A program made the translations under genes and the position numbers. The notes below the pieces were generated by a model, which did no database searches, was not told the DNA's origin, and was given only the letters and a program-made list of their open reading frames with translations. Source: Haloplanus sp. XH21 (lineage in GTDB: Archaea > Halobacteriota > Halobacteria > Halobacteriales > Haloferacaceae). From it: a stretch of DNA of 64,000 nt. Shown piece by piece: positions 18,014-25,796 of this stretch (its first letter is position 1; each line of letters starts with the position of its first letter). Where the stretch lies: contig NZ_JALLPL010000001.1 in the NCBI RefSeq assembly GCF_023276355.1, positions 620,001 through 684,000 of the forward strand, given 5' to 3'.

Positions 18014-18880
18014 TTACTCGGCCTCGCCCTTCTCGATCGGGACGCCCACGAGGTTGCCCCACTCGGTCCAGGAGCCGTCGTAGTTGATGGTGTCCTCGTA
18101 GCCGAGGAGTTCGTGGAGCGCGAACCAGGCGACCGACGAGCGCTCGCCGATGCGGCAGTAGGCGACGGTCGTGCCCTCGCCGTCGATGCCTTCCTCGGCG
18201 TAGAGCTGCGCGATCTCGTCGCGGCTCTTGAACGTGCCGTCGTCGTTGGTGACCGCGGCCCACGAGATGTTCTTCGCGCCGGGGATGTGGCCGCCGCGCT
18301 GGGCGGTCTCCTGCAGGCCCGGCGGGGCGAGGATCTCGCCACTGAACTCCTCGGGCGAGCGAACGTCCACGAGCGGAAGCCCGCGGTCGATGGCGTTCTC
18401 GACGTCCTCGCGGTAGGCACGGATGCTCTCGCGGGGACCCGAGGCCTCGTAGTCGACGACCGAGAAGTCCGGCACGTCCTCGGTGAGCGGGTAGTCGTTC
18501 TCGAGCCAGTAGTCGCGGCCGCCGTCCATCAGACGGACGTCGTCGTGACCGTAGTACTTGAACTGCCAGTAGGTGTAGGCCGCGAACCAGTTGGAGTTGT
18601 CACCGTAGAGGACGACCGTGGAGTCCTCAGTGATGCCGTGACTGCCCAGCAGCGCTTCGAAGTCCTCCTTCGAGAGGATGTCGCGCGTGGTCTGGTCCTG
18701 CAGGTCCGTCTCCCAGTTGAAGCCGATGGCGCCGGGGGCGTGACCCTCGTCGTAGGCCTCGGTGTCGACGTCGACTTCCACCAGACGATAGTCCGGATCG
18801 TCGCTCTGGAAGTCGTCCAGGTGGTCTTCCACCCAGTCCGCCGAAACGAGGACGTCTTTTGCGTACGCTGAATCTGACAT
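18014..18880 (-). CDS. Thiosulfate sulfurtransferase (two-domain rhodanese)
   Basis: 288 residues with two rhodanese domains. The first (about 10-145) is catalytically silent: its loop position reads LYGDNSNWFAAY with no Cys. The second (about 165-288) carries the active-site loop VAYCRIGERSS. It moves sulfane sulfur from thiosulfate or mercaptopyruvate to acceptors. It is divergent from a second rhodanese at 19127, and the promoters of both carry the same upstream motif as the sulfite/nitrite reductase at 61489. Confidence 0.93.
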   Translation of the reverse strand: MSDSAYAKDVLVSADWVEDHLDDFQSDDPDYRLVEVDVDTEAYDEGHAPGAIGFNWETDLQDQTTRDILSKEDFEALLGSHGITEDSTVVLYGDNSNWFAAYTYWQFKYYGHDDVRLMDGGRDYWLENDYPLTEDVPDFSVVDYEASGPRESIRAYREDVENAIDRGLPLVDVRSPEEFSGEILAPPGLQETAQRGGHIPGAKNISWAAVTNDDGTFKSRDEIAQLYAEEGIDGEGTTVAYCRIGERSSVAWFALHELLGYEDTINYDGSWTEWGNLVGVPIEKGEAE

Positions 18881-18905
18881 AGCAGTAGCCGATACGACAC
18901 CCTCC

Positions 18906-18970
18906 CCTATAATCCCCACACCAGCGGCAGACACAGCCAACCCTCGCCCGATCAGGAAAGTATTGCCACA
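18906..18970 (-). promoter_or_regulatory. Promoter and upstream motif of the minus-strand rhodanese
   Basis: On the minus strand GGATTATAGG (18906-18915) is the TATA box about 30 nt before the start at 18880. About 44 bp further upstream, 18955-18970 reads TGTGGCAATACTTTCC. This is a one-base-deleted relative of the CGGCAAATACTGTCAC motif of the neighbouring rhodanese. Confidence 0.5.
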
Positions 18971-18979
18971 TCTGCCCAG

Positions 18980-19022
18980 GCTGAACGGTCCGGGGTGGCT
19001 GCTGACCGTAGCTGAACGGACC
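18980..19022. repeat. Direct repeat pair in the divergent rhodanese promoter
   Basis: GCTGAACGGTCC (18980-18991) and GCTGAACGGACC (19011-19022) are 31 bp apart, about three helical turns. They lie midway between the two divergent upstream motifs, so they could be tandem sites for a second DNA-binding protein. Confidence 0.45.
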
Positions 19023-19037
19023 ACGGGGGCGATCATC

Positions 19038-19126
19038 CGGCAAATACTGTCACGGAATGAGACGGACGCGCAGCGGCGACGCGTCGAAACGCCGTTCCTA
19101 AATCCGACGGGGTACGTACACCGACC
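19038..19126 (+). promoter_or_regulatory. Promoter and sulfur-gene motif of the plus-strand rhodanese
   Basis: CGGCAAATACTGTCAC lies at 19038-19053. TTCCTAAATC (about 19096-19105) is a TATA-like element 27 nt before the ATG at 19127, so the message is probably leaderless. The gap between motif and TATA is about 44 bp, matching the sulfite/nitrite reductase promoter. Confidence 0.55.
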
Positions 19127-19954
19127 ATGACCGAAGATATCGTCGTCTCGATGGAGTGGCTTGCCACCCACCGCGGCGAGGTGCAGGTGGTCGACGTCCG
19201 CGACGCCTGGGAGTTCGACGGCATCGGCCATATTCCGGGCGCGGTCAACGTGCCCTTCGACGAGTTTCGGAGCCAGAAGGGCGACGAGGGGATGCTCCCC
19301 GGTGAGGAACGATGGACCGACCTGATGGCGTCGGCGGGCATCGGGACCGACGACTGCCTGGTGGCCTACGACGACGAACACGGCGTGTTCGCCGCCCGAT
19401 TCCTCGTGACGGCGCTGCTGTACGGCCACCGTGATGTCCACCTCCTCGACGGCGACTTCAGCGCGTGGAGTCTGTCCTACGAGACGACGACGGAAACGCC
19501 AGAAGTGGAGCCCGCATCCTACGAGGTGCGGGAACCTGCGGCGTCGCCGCTGGTGGGATTCGAGACGGTTCGGGCGGCGCTCGACACCGACGCGGTGGTC
19601 GTCGACACCCGCAAACAGTGGGAGTACGAGGAGGGCCACCTGCCGGGCGCGGTGCAACTGGACTGGCGCGAGCTCGTCGACGAGGAGACGCGAGGGCTGA
19701 AACCCGACGCCGAACTGGAGTCGCTACTGACCGACCGGGGGATTACTCCCGACGAGCGGATCATCCTCTACTGCAACACCGCGCGCCGCATCAGCCACAC
19801 GTACGTCGTACTCAAACATCTCGGCTACGAGCAGGTCGACTTCTACGAGGGGAGTCTCACGGAGTGGAAAGAGCGGGGGGGACCGCTCGAACAGGGAAGC
19901 GGGCAGGGGAGCGAGGAGGGGCGTGACGAGAGCGGCGACGGCGACAGCGACTGA
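19127..19954 (+). CDS. Thiosulfate sulfurtransferase, second two-domain rhodanese
   Basis: 275 residues. The first rhodanese domain (about 5-125) lacks Cys at the active loop (VAYDDEHGVFAA). The second (about 140-260) has the catalytic LYCNTARRIS. The tail after residue 258 is Gly/Glu/Asp-rich and disordered. It is paired head-to-head with the other rhodanese, so the two are probably co-regulated sulfur-transfer paralogues. Confidence 0.92.
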   Translation: MTEDIVVSMEWLATHRGEVQVVDVRDAWEFDGIGHIPGAVNVPFDEFRSQKGDEGMLPGEERWTDLMASAGIGTDDCLVAYDDEHGVFAARFLVTALLYGHRDVHLLDGDFSAWSLSYETTTETPEVEPASYEVREPAASPLVGFETVRAALDTDAVVVDTRKQWEYEEGHLPGAVQLDWRELVDEETRGLKPDAELESLLTDRGITPDERIILYCNTARRISHTYVVLKHLGYEQVDFYEGSLTEWKERGGPLEQGSGQGSEEGRDESGDGDSD

Positions 19955-19957
19955 GCG

Positions 19958-20959
19958 TCACTCCTCCGAGATGGGGACATCGTTGAGTTCGGCCGACAGG
20001 AGACTCCCCGCCTCGACGACGAGGGCGACGGCCAGCGGGCCGACGATGACGCCGATAGGACCGATCGTCAGCAACCCGCCGACGAAGCCGACGAAGTAGA
20101 GACTCCCCGGGAGTCCCGCGGTTTCCCGCGCGAGGCGGGGGCGGATCAACACGTCCGGTAGCCACGCCACGAGGATGCTCCCGACGACGGCGACGATGGC
20201 GGCGCGGGCGGGATCCTCCGCGAGCAAGTGGACGACCACGAGCACCGCGAGCAACACCGACGGGCCGACGACGGGGATGAACTGCAGGACGGCCGCGAGC
20301 ACCGCCAGCGTGAGGTAGTAGGGGTAGCCCAGGAGGAAGAAAAACGGGAGCGCGATGAGGAAGGTGCCGACGGCCGTCGCCGCCTGCAACACGTAGATGG
20401 CAAAGAGCGTCGCCCGGCTCCGGCGCCCCAGCGCGTGAACCACGTCCCGGTAGGCCCGCGGCACGACGGCGATGATCGCCCGGTGTGTCTCCGTCGTCCG
20501 CGTGAGCAACGCGAAGACGACCATCACGAACACGGTCAGTTTGAGCGCGAGTACGGGGACTGCGACGGCGAACGACCGGGCGAGTTGGCGGCCGAACGAG
20601 ACGGCGATCGCCCGGACCTCCGCGAGGGTTACAGTCGTGGCGAACCCGTAGTATTCGACGGTGACCGTCGTCGGCAGCGCCGCGAGGAAGGTGATGACGG
20701 CGTCGAGGCGGAGCGCCACGACGACGACGAGAGGCAAGGAGAGGACGACGACGGCGAGGAGGGCGGCCGTCGTCACGGCGAGGCTGGCGCGCCAGTGTGA
20801 GAGCCCGCGACGAGTCAGTTCCTCGCGAAGCGGGACGAGCAGGTAGGCAACGGTGAGGGCGAAAAAGACCGTCCCGAGAATGTTCGCGAGGAAGGCGGCC
20901 GCACCGAGGGTCAGGACGGCGAAGAGGCCACCGAGCACGTACCGGCGCTGGAGAGTCAC
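19958..20959 (-). CDS. AI-2E family (PerM/YdiK-like) membrane transporter
   Basis: About 333 residues from the GTG at 20959. There are 7-8 membrane segments with the family's late block FIPVVGPSVLLAVLV and ending GPIGVIVGPLAVALVVEA. An in-frame extension to 21094 is possible but poor in hydrophobic and family character. The substrate is unknown; the family includes exporters and Na+/H+ antiporters. It ends 3 bp beyond the convergent rhodanese stop. Confidence 0.85.
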   Translation of the reverse strand: MTLQRRYVLGGLFAVLTLGAAAFLANILGTVFFALTVAYLLVPLREELTRRGLSHWRASLAVTTAALLAVVVLSLPLVVVVALRLDAVITFLAALPTTVTVEYYGFATTVTLAEVRAIAVSFGRQLARSFAVAVPVLALKLTVFVMVVFALLTRTTETHRAIIAVVPRAYRDVVHALGRRSRATLFAIYVLQAATAVGTFLIALPFFFLLGYPYYLTLAVLAAVLQFIPVVGPSVLLAVLVVVHLLAEDPARAAIVAVVGSILVAWLPDVLIRPRLARETAGLPGSLYFVGFVGGLLTIGPIGVIVGPLAVALVVEAGSLLSAELNDVPISEE

Positions 20960-21096
20960 GACGGTACCTGCGACGGGTGGGGCAAAAATCGTTTCCCGAT
21001 CGGCGGGGCCTCGGTCGCAAGGCGAGCGTCCAGGAACAGGAGACTCGGCAAAACCGAACACCGCGGCTTTACTGTCACGGCGACCGAGCGACACCC

Positions 21097-21552
21097 ATGG
21101 TCGGAACGAGTCGCCGGTACCGGGTGGCGGACACCGCCCAGCAGGTCGTCGGCGGATTCCTGCTCGCGGGACCGTTCGTGGTCACCGAGGAAGTGTGGAC
21201 GCTGGCCGCCGGCATGTCGTGGCTCCAGACGCTCGCGACGGTCGTCATCGTGATGGGAATCGGCTACGGCGCGCTCTACAAGGCCGACGACCGGGATCCG
21301 GAGCGGGAGAGCGAGGTCGGCGGGGTGCCCGTCCGGTTCGTCTCGCTCGTGCTCGTCTCGTATGGGTCGGTGCTCGTCCTGGCGCTGACGTTCGGCGCCC
21401 CGTCGACGTTTCTGTCCGAGCTGGGTGGGCAACCGCTGACCGTCGGCGGGCTGATAATTCCGATCGAACGCGTTGGCGTGACGCTCAGAGCCGTGAGCGT
21501 CGGCGCCGTGTTCAGCGTCGTTGGCGCCGCAACGGCCGACTCGTTGTTCTAG
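21097..21552 (+). CDS. DUF2391 / TIGR02587-type integral membrane protein
   Basis: 151 residues from ATG 21097 (MVGTSRRYRV). There are four hydrophobic segments, and the first includes the family-like QQVVGGFLLAGPFVVTEEVW. Conserved in haloarchaea and some bacteria, function unknown. It is divergent from the AI-2E protein, with 137 bp between the starts. Confidence 0.75.
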   Translation: MVGTSRRYRVADTAQQVVGGFLLAGPFVVTEEVWTLAAGMSWLQTLATVVIVMGIGYGALYKADDRDPERESEVGGVPVRFVSLVLVSYGSVLVLALTFGAPSTFLSELGGQPLTVGGLIIPIERVGVTLRAVSVGAVFSVVGAATADSLF

Positions 21553-21612
21553 CGATCCGCGCCGTTGCGCGATCACCCGCAGTCTTAAGTCCGTCCGGTC
21601 GGAGGGACGGAT

Positions 21613-22200
21613 ATGGATTACACGCTCGCCATCGACGGTGCGCCGGAAACGATACCCGGTGGGACGGGTGTTCTCCTGCTTCACCCGAGCATCGGCGAGA
21701 CCGACCGGATCGATACCGATTTCCTCAAGACGGACACCGACAACTTCCTCGTCGTCTCGACCCGCACCACCGCACGCGAGGTCGAACAGAAACTCGAACA
21801 TTACGACGTCGACGAGTCGCGGGCCGATATCCTAGATACGCTCTCGGTCGAACGCGGCTACTCCCGGCGGCCGTCGGATCGGGTTCACTACGTCGCCTCC
21901 CCCGACGATCTGGATGGCGTCGTCGCCAAGACCCGGACGTTCCTGCAGACCCACGAGGGGAAACGCCGCGTGAGCGTCGACTCGCTCACGGAGATGGCGT
22001 ACTACGCCGACGAGGAACAGGTGTACGAGGCGACGAAACGACTGCTCGACCTGCTGGAGGAATACGACGCCGTCGGGCTGTTCCATCTCTCGAAAGAGGT
22101 GCACGACGAAGCGACACTGGAGCGGTTCCGGAACCTGTTCGACGGGGTCCTCGACCTCGACGTCGACGGAAACGTCACCGCGACGTTCGAGACGGAGTAG
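21613..22200 (+). CDS. Degenerate RecA/KaiC-like conserved protein
   Basis: 195 residues. The N-terminal half (GTGVLLLHPSIGETDRIDTD, then LVVSTRTTAREVEQKLEHYD) looks like a RecA-type core without a usable Walker A. The C-terminal half (VSVDSLTEMAYYADEEQVYE, then LLDLLEEYDAVGLFHLSKE) also matches the pattern of haloarchaeal KaiC-like DUF proteins (DUF7090-like, from memory). The TATA-like AGTCTTAAG lies about 27 nt before the ATG, so it is probably leaderless. Function unknown. Confidence 0.65.
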   Translation: MDYTLAIDGAPETIPGGTGVLLLHPSIGETDRIDTDFLKTDTDNFLVVSTRTTAREVEQKLEHYDVDESRADILDTLSVERGYSRRPSDRVHYVASPDDLDGVVAKTRTFLQTHEGKRRVSVDSLTEMAYYADEEQVYEATKRLLDLLEEYDAVGLFHLSKEVHDEATLERFRNLFDGVLDLDVDGNVTATFETE

Positions 22201-22225
22201 GGGTCACGCCGACTCGGCTTCGTCC

Positions 22226-23020
22226 TCAGTCAGATTCGTCCGCATCCAGCGTTTCGAACGTCGTCGCCGCCCAGCGAACGGCGTACTCGGGGCCGTAGTC
22301 GACGTACGCGGACGTATCGAGGGCGGCGAAGGGCGCCGGGAGGTCGAGACCGTGTTTGATCGCGGCGCAGGCGAGTTCGGTCGCCGCCGCGAAGTCGGTC
22401 TCGCCGCGTGCGACGGCTTCGGGGAGTTCCTCGACGCGACCCCGAAGGCGGTCGCCGGCGTCGTCCCAGGCGTCGTAGAGAGGCGGGATGTCGTCCTCCC
22501 AGCCCGTGAAGATGGGCCTGGTTTGGCGTCCCACCCAGCCATCGTAGAGCGCGGCCGCGATCTGGAAGACTGATGCGGGGTCGAGCGGCACCGCCGCGTC
22601 GAGGTCGGTGTACTGCTCGCCGAAGAAGGGGAGGAACGACTCGGGAATATCGAGACCGACCTCGACGAGGGCCTCCGCGATGAGGAAGTCGAGAAACGGA
22701 TCGGGCGTTCCCTCCGCGCGCGCCTTGACGAAGACGGTCGGCGGGGCGGTCTGACGCGTCCACGTCACCGTCCCGTCGCCGGGGAGACCGATCGTAAAAT
22801 CCGATCCCGCGTACCGATGCAGGAGCGTCGGCGCGTCGTCGGGGACCCACTCGGGCGGATAGGTCGCGGGGTCCAGCGCGTCGACCAGCAGGCCGAGGTC
22901 CTCCGCGGTCGCGGGCGGGAGCGTCTCGAAGTCGGTCTCGACGTCGAGGACGATCGAATCCGGGGCGTGACGGGACCGAACGGTCTCCAGATCGTCCGAG
23001 AGCGATCGGCGTTCGAACAT
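22226..23020 (-). CDS. Conserved haloarchaeal protein (DUF7089-like), 264 aa
   Basis: 264 residues, soluble, rich in Asp/Glu/Trp/Pro, beginning MFERRSLSDDLETVRSRHAP. I recognise it as a haloarchaeal family usually found in this origin-proximal neighbourhood, with no assigned function. Its ATG overlaps the stop of the upstream 29-codon membrane ORF (TGATG), indicating coupled translation. Confidence 0.65.
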   Translation of the reverse strand: MFERRSLSDDLETVRSRHAPDSIVLDVETDFETLPPATAEDLGLLVDALDPATYPPEWVPDDAPTLLHRYAGSDFTIGLPGDGTVTWTRQTAPPTVFVKARAEGTPDPFLDFLIAEALVEVGLDIPESFLPFFGEQYTDLDAAVPLDPASVFQIAAALYDGWVGRQTRPIFTGWEDDIPPLYDAWDDAGDRLRGRVEELPEAVARGETDFAAATELACAAIKHGLDLPAPFAALDTSAYVDYGPEYAVRWAATTFETLDADESD

Positions 23021-23109
23021 CAGCCGAGAAGGATCCCGATGACGAGGGCGGCCGCGAGAACGGCCGAGATACCGACAGTTCCGAGAACGATCTTGGTCGC
23101 CTGGCTCAT
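23020..23109 (-). CDS. Single-span micro-protein, 29 aa
   Basis: MSQATKIVLGTVGISAVLAA followed by ALVIGILLG gives one clean membrane segment. The TGATG overlap with the downstream gene supports translation. An in-frame ATG 12 codons earlier would give 41 residues. It has no recognisable function, but such tiny haloarchaeal membrane proteins are common. Confidence 0.5.
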   Translation of the reverse strand: MSQATKIVLGTVGISAVLAAALVIGILLG

Positions 23110-23251
23110 GTCAACATCCTCGGCGCCCCGCCGCATAAACATTGCAGTCTCCGCGTTCGTCCTCTCTCGAGTCATAGAGACGGTTGATCCACCGTTTCGA
23201 ATCCGGCGATATAGGAGGTTACGTCCGTACTGTGGGCGGAATATCGGATAT

Positions 23252-23276
23252 TTGCAGTAGAAACAAAGGGGTGTGG
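23252..23276 (+). repeat. ORB-like box between oapC and the DUF7089-like gene
   Basis: TTGCAGTAGAAACAAAGGGG continuing TGTGG matches the strong ORB at 25496-25520 at 19 of 25 positions, including the GAAAC and AAGGGGTG cores. It lies in a 229-bp gap that contains no gene. Confidence 0.55.
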
Positions 23277-23338
23277 ATGTCCGAACCACCATGTCGAACG
23301 TGGTGAGGAACGAGAACGGGAACGATTGCTGCCAGCAG

Positions 23339-24001
23339 TCACCCGTCGTCGCGCCAAGCGTCGGCGACTTCGATGACGTAATGACCGTCCTCCTGGAGTG
23401 AGATGATGCACTCCTGTCGGTCGTACAGCTCCATCAAGTTGAGTTCGTACTGCCCCGGTTCGAGTATTTTGATGCTCTCGAACTGGTCGTTGAGTTCCTC
23501 TCGAAGGTCTTCGATCCCGGGCGCGTCGGCCGAGGCGGGTGATTGAGCAGGTGCCCCGTCCTCGGTCGGCACGTCGGCGGGATCGGCCACGTCGTCGAGT
23601 TCGTCACGGGTGACGACGCTCCGGCGCGCGTCGGCCTGTGCGGTATCCTCGCCGAACACGCTCGGATCCGACTCCGCCTCGATGAAATCCTCGTCGTCCG
23701 TCGAGTCGGGAGGCGGGGACGACGCGGCGCTGTCGGCTGCCGAAGACGCTGCCGACGAATCCGTCGCCGAGGGTGTCGGGGATGAACTGGTTGTCGAGGC
23801 TGAGGTCGAGGGGGATGTGTCGGCCGTCGACGACGAGGGTGTGTCGGCCGTCGACGAATCGTCCTCGCCCAGCGTCGGCGTCTCGGTCGCCGAGTCGGGC
23901 TTGAACTGGAACTTGTTCCCGCCGCAGTCGGGACAACCGGAGAGCATCTCCTTGGACCCGTCGGCGAACACCCGTTCGCAGTTCGTGCACTGGTGGGGCA
24001 T
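23339..24001 (-). CDS. oapC: Origin-associated zinc-ribbon protein OapC/ArvC
   Basis: 220 residues. The N-terminal zinc ribbon (CTNC at about residues 4-7 and CPDC at about 18-21) is followed by a 110-residue Ser/Thr/Asp-rich disordered linker and a compact C-terminal domain (EDLREELNDQFESIKILEPG onward). This order is the haloarchaeal origin-associated protein OapC. It is the last gene of the oapA-oapB-oapC operon beside orc1. Confidence 0.85.
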   Translation of the reverse strand: MPHQCTNCERVFADGSKEMLSGCPDCGGNKFQFKPDSATETPTLGEDDSSTADTPSSSTADTSPSTSASTTSSSPTPSATDSSAASSAADSAASSPPPDSTDDEDFIEAESDPSVFGEDTAQADARRSVVTRDELDDVADPADVPTEDGAPAQSPASADAPGIEDLREELNDQFESIKILEPGQYELNLMELYDRQECIISLQEDGHYVIEVADAWRDDG

Positions 24002-24005
24002 CGAT

Positions 24006-24398
24006 TTATTTGCGCGAGACGAGCGCGCTGATGAGGTTCTCGTCCTTGTGGAGCGTCTGGATCTGGTTCGCCGGCCCGATGACGGTGAGTTTCTTCGTCG
24101 ACTCCCGTCCCATCAACCGGTCGAGGAAGCTCCGATCCGCGGTCTCGGAGCGGGGGTACGTCTCGATTTCGATGCCGTTGAACTCGTCGGGGCTGATCTC
24201 GGTCATCGTCACCTCGATCAGTTTCGACTCCTCGTCGGGGGAGAGCCCATCCTCGAGGATGACGATGTTGCCGTCGCGGACCCCATCGAGGATGAGGCGG
24301 ATCTTCTCCATGCTCGCGAGCCCCTCCATCCGTGCGCCGCTGATGAGGTCGATCTGCACGCCGTCGATGTCGGGAGTGGCTTCCGGCATACCCATCAC
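24006..24398 (-). CDS. oapB: Origin-associated protein OapB (DUF2073)
   Basis: 130 residues from ATG 24398; MGMPEATPDIDGVQIDLISG opens the DUF2073 domain, which ends in LTVIGPANQIQTLHKDENLI. Its start overlaps the OapA stop (ATGA), and OapC begins 4 nt after its own stop. The family co-occurs with the Era-like GTPase and Orc1 at haloarchaeal origins. Confidence 0.88.
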   Translation of the reverse strand: MMGMPEATPDIDGVQIDLISGARMEGLASMEKIRLILDGVRDGNIVILEDGLSPDEESKLIEVTMTEISPDEFNGIEIETYPRSETADRSFLDRLMGRESTKKLTVIGPANQIQTLHKDENLISALVSRK

Positions 24399-25051
24399 CC
24401 GAAGTACTCCGCGATTTTGTCATACACTTCGTCCATGTTGTCTCCTTCAAGCGCCGACAGCGGAACCGTCTCGTGCTGGGGGAACGCGTCCCCGATGCGC
24501 TTGACGTTCGAATCGTCGAGGTCGGTCTTGTTCGCGAAGATGAGCACCGGGAGGTCCTGACTCTCGATGATCCCGATGAGCATCGTGTTCACCTGCGTGA
24601 AGGGGTCCTCCGTGCTGTCGAGGACGTAGATGACGCCGTCGACGTCCTCCCGGAGCCAGTGCATGGCCTCGGCGACTCCCTCGGTGGCTTCGCGGGACCG
24701 ACGAACTGCGTCCTCTTTCTCGATGTCGTGTTCGAGGAATTCCTTGTAGTCGACTTTCGTCGTGACCCCCGGTGTGTCGACGATGTCGATGGTGACGGTG
24801 CGCCCGTTGCGTTCGATTTCGACGTTCTCCTTGCGCCGCGCGCGTCGCGTCTCGTGTGGAACGTGGCTCTCCGGGCCGATGGCGTCGCCCGTCCAGTCCC
24901 GTGCGATCCGATTCGCGAGCGTCGTCTTGCCGGCGTTCGGCGGGCCATAGATCCCGATCCGTTTGGGATCGCTGGCCGAGAACAGTCGATCCGTAACGCG
25001 TGTGATGCTGTCTCTGAGTCCTGTGAGCAGTCCCATCCTATCCTCCCGCAC
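24395..25051 (-). CDS. oapA: Era-like GTPase, origin-associated protein OapA
   Basis: Small GTPase of 218 residues. G1 is GPPNAGKTT (about 36-44), G3 DTPGV, G4 NKTDLDD and G5 SAL. The N-terminus MREDRMGLLTGL offers a second ATG at codon 6, and the shorter form (25036) is also plausible. First gene of the oap operon, reading away from the origin. Confidence 0.9.
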   Translation of the reverse strand: MREDRMGLLTGLRDSITRVTDRLFSASDPKRIGIYGPPNAGKTTLANRIARDWTGDAIGPESHVPHETRRARRKENVEIERNGRTVTIDIVDTPGVTTKVDYKEFLEHDIEKEDAVRRSREATEGVAEAMHWLREDVDGVIYVLDSTEDPFTQVNTMLIGIIESQDLPVLIFANKTDLDDSNVKRIGDAFPQHETVPLSALEGDNMDEVYDKIAEYFG

Positions 25052-25187
25052 CTCCCGTTTGTCGTCCGTGAGAGGGCGTATGCGGGATAAAGGTCGCCCC
25101 GTTCACTTAACTGTGCGTCAGACAACCATAACCGACCTGTCAGTAGATGAACGCGGACAGCAGGGGGCAGTCGAGTCACAAACGGAT

Positions 25188-25223
25188 CGTTCGGGACAAC
25201 GAGTACGTTCGGGACAGCGGGCA
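25188..25223 (+). repeat. 18-bp tandem repeat, two copies
   Basis: CGTTCGGGACAACGAGTA (25188-25205) is followed directly by CGTTCGGGACAGCGGGCA (25206-25223), with 15 of 18 positions identical. It lies on the oapA side of the origin, outside the ORBs. Confidence 0.6.
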
Positions 25224-25293
25224 CGTGCAGCACAGTGGAGACACGGGGTGGTGAGCCAACGGTCGGAATCCACAGGAGAGACGGCGGTCGGTG

Positions 25294-25321
25294 CCCCCCA
25301 CCCCTTCGTTTCGGGTGGAAC
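25294..25321 (-). repeat. Origin recognition box 1
   Basis: On the minus strand it begins GTTCCACCCGAAACGAAGGG and ends in GTGGGGGG (28 bp). It is identical to the box at 25495-25522 and inverted to it. The GAAACGAAGGGG core and trailing G-string are the haloarchaeal ORB hallmarks. Confidence 0.9.
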
Positions 25322-25367
25322 CGGAATCCGCGACGGGTGGCCGGACGAATTCACGGGCAGCCTAGGC

Positions 25368-25450
25368 TAGTATACAGCTACCCCCCACTGTAGAAAAAAG
25401 TCGTTTAGTGGAGTACGGAAACAATTATTCTGCTATTGACTTATAGATTG
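25368..25450. other. Candidate DNA unwinding element
   Basis: An A+T-enriched stretch with runs such as GTAGAAAAAAG, ACAATTATT and TGACTTATAGATT lies between the two inverted ORBs. It is the most easily melted part of the origin by eye. Confidence 0.65.
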
Positions 25451-25471
25451 CCCTTACTACAGAGCCGCTTC

Positions 25472-25493
25472 TCCCCCACCCACCCCTTCGCAG
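25472..25493 (-). repeat. Partial third ORB
   Basis: On the minus strand GCGAAGGGGTGGGTGGGGG repeats the right half and G-string of the ORB but lacks the GTTCCAC...GAAAC half. It abuts ORB 2 back to back. Confidence 0.45.
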
Positions 25494-25494
25494 C

Positions 25495-25522
25495 GTTCCA
25501 CCCGAAACGAAGGGGTGGGGGG
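25495..25522 (+). repeat. Origin recognition box 2
   Basis: The plus-strand copy starts GTTCCACCCGAAACGAAGGG and ends GTGGGGGG, identical over 28 bp to ORB 1. Its G-string points toward orc1. Confidence 0.9.
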
Positions 25523-25767
25523 TTCCCCGGTCACATCGATGACTGATGCGACGGCGGCGTGGTTCCGGAGCGGCTGCTCCTGTCTATCACCCGGTAATAC
25601 GGCCTGTAATGGCAGATCACTGCCGAATCGGTCGCGGTTACCACGTCCCGTTCGGCGAGGGGAACATTTTTCTACCACGTGTCCCTCTGTTTCCTCTGGA
25701 TCATCTGGGCGCACCGGGGGGTTCACGGATCGTCGAACCGAGCGGATTTCCCCGTTCCGTCGGTGTC

Positions 25768-25790
25768 TTCCAGTTGAAACAGCGGGGTCA
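25768..25790 (+). repeat. ORB-like box at the orc1 start
   Basis: TTCCAGTTGAAACAGCGGGG followed by TCA keeps the TTCCA, GAAAC and GGGGT blocks. It ends 6 nt before the orc1 ATG, so Orc1 binding here could repress its own gene. Confidence 0.6.
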
Positions 25791-25796
25791 CACGCC

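Larger units (their letters stand above)
25052..25796. other. Chromosomal replication origin (oriC1 type)
   Basis: This 745-bp gap between the divergent oapA and orc1 genes contains no convincing gene. It holds two inverted, identical 28-bp ORBs (25294-25321 and 25495-25522) around an AT-rich segment (about 25368-25450) suited to be the unwinding element. A third C-rich partial ORB lies at 25472-25493, with an ORB-like box against the orc1 start and an 18-bp tandem repeat at 25188-25223. The gene order oap-origin-orc1-sec11-polD1 is the known haloarchaeal oriC1 arrangement. Confidence 0.88.
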
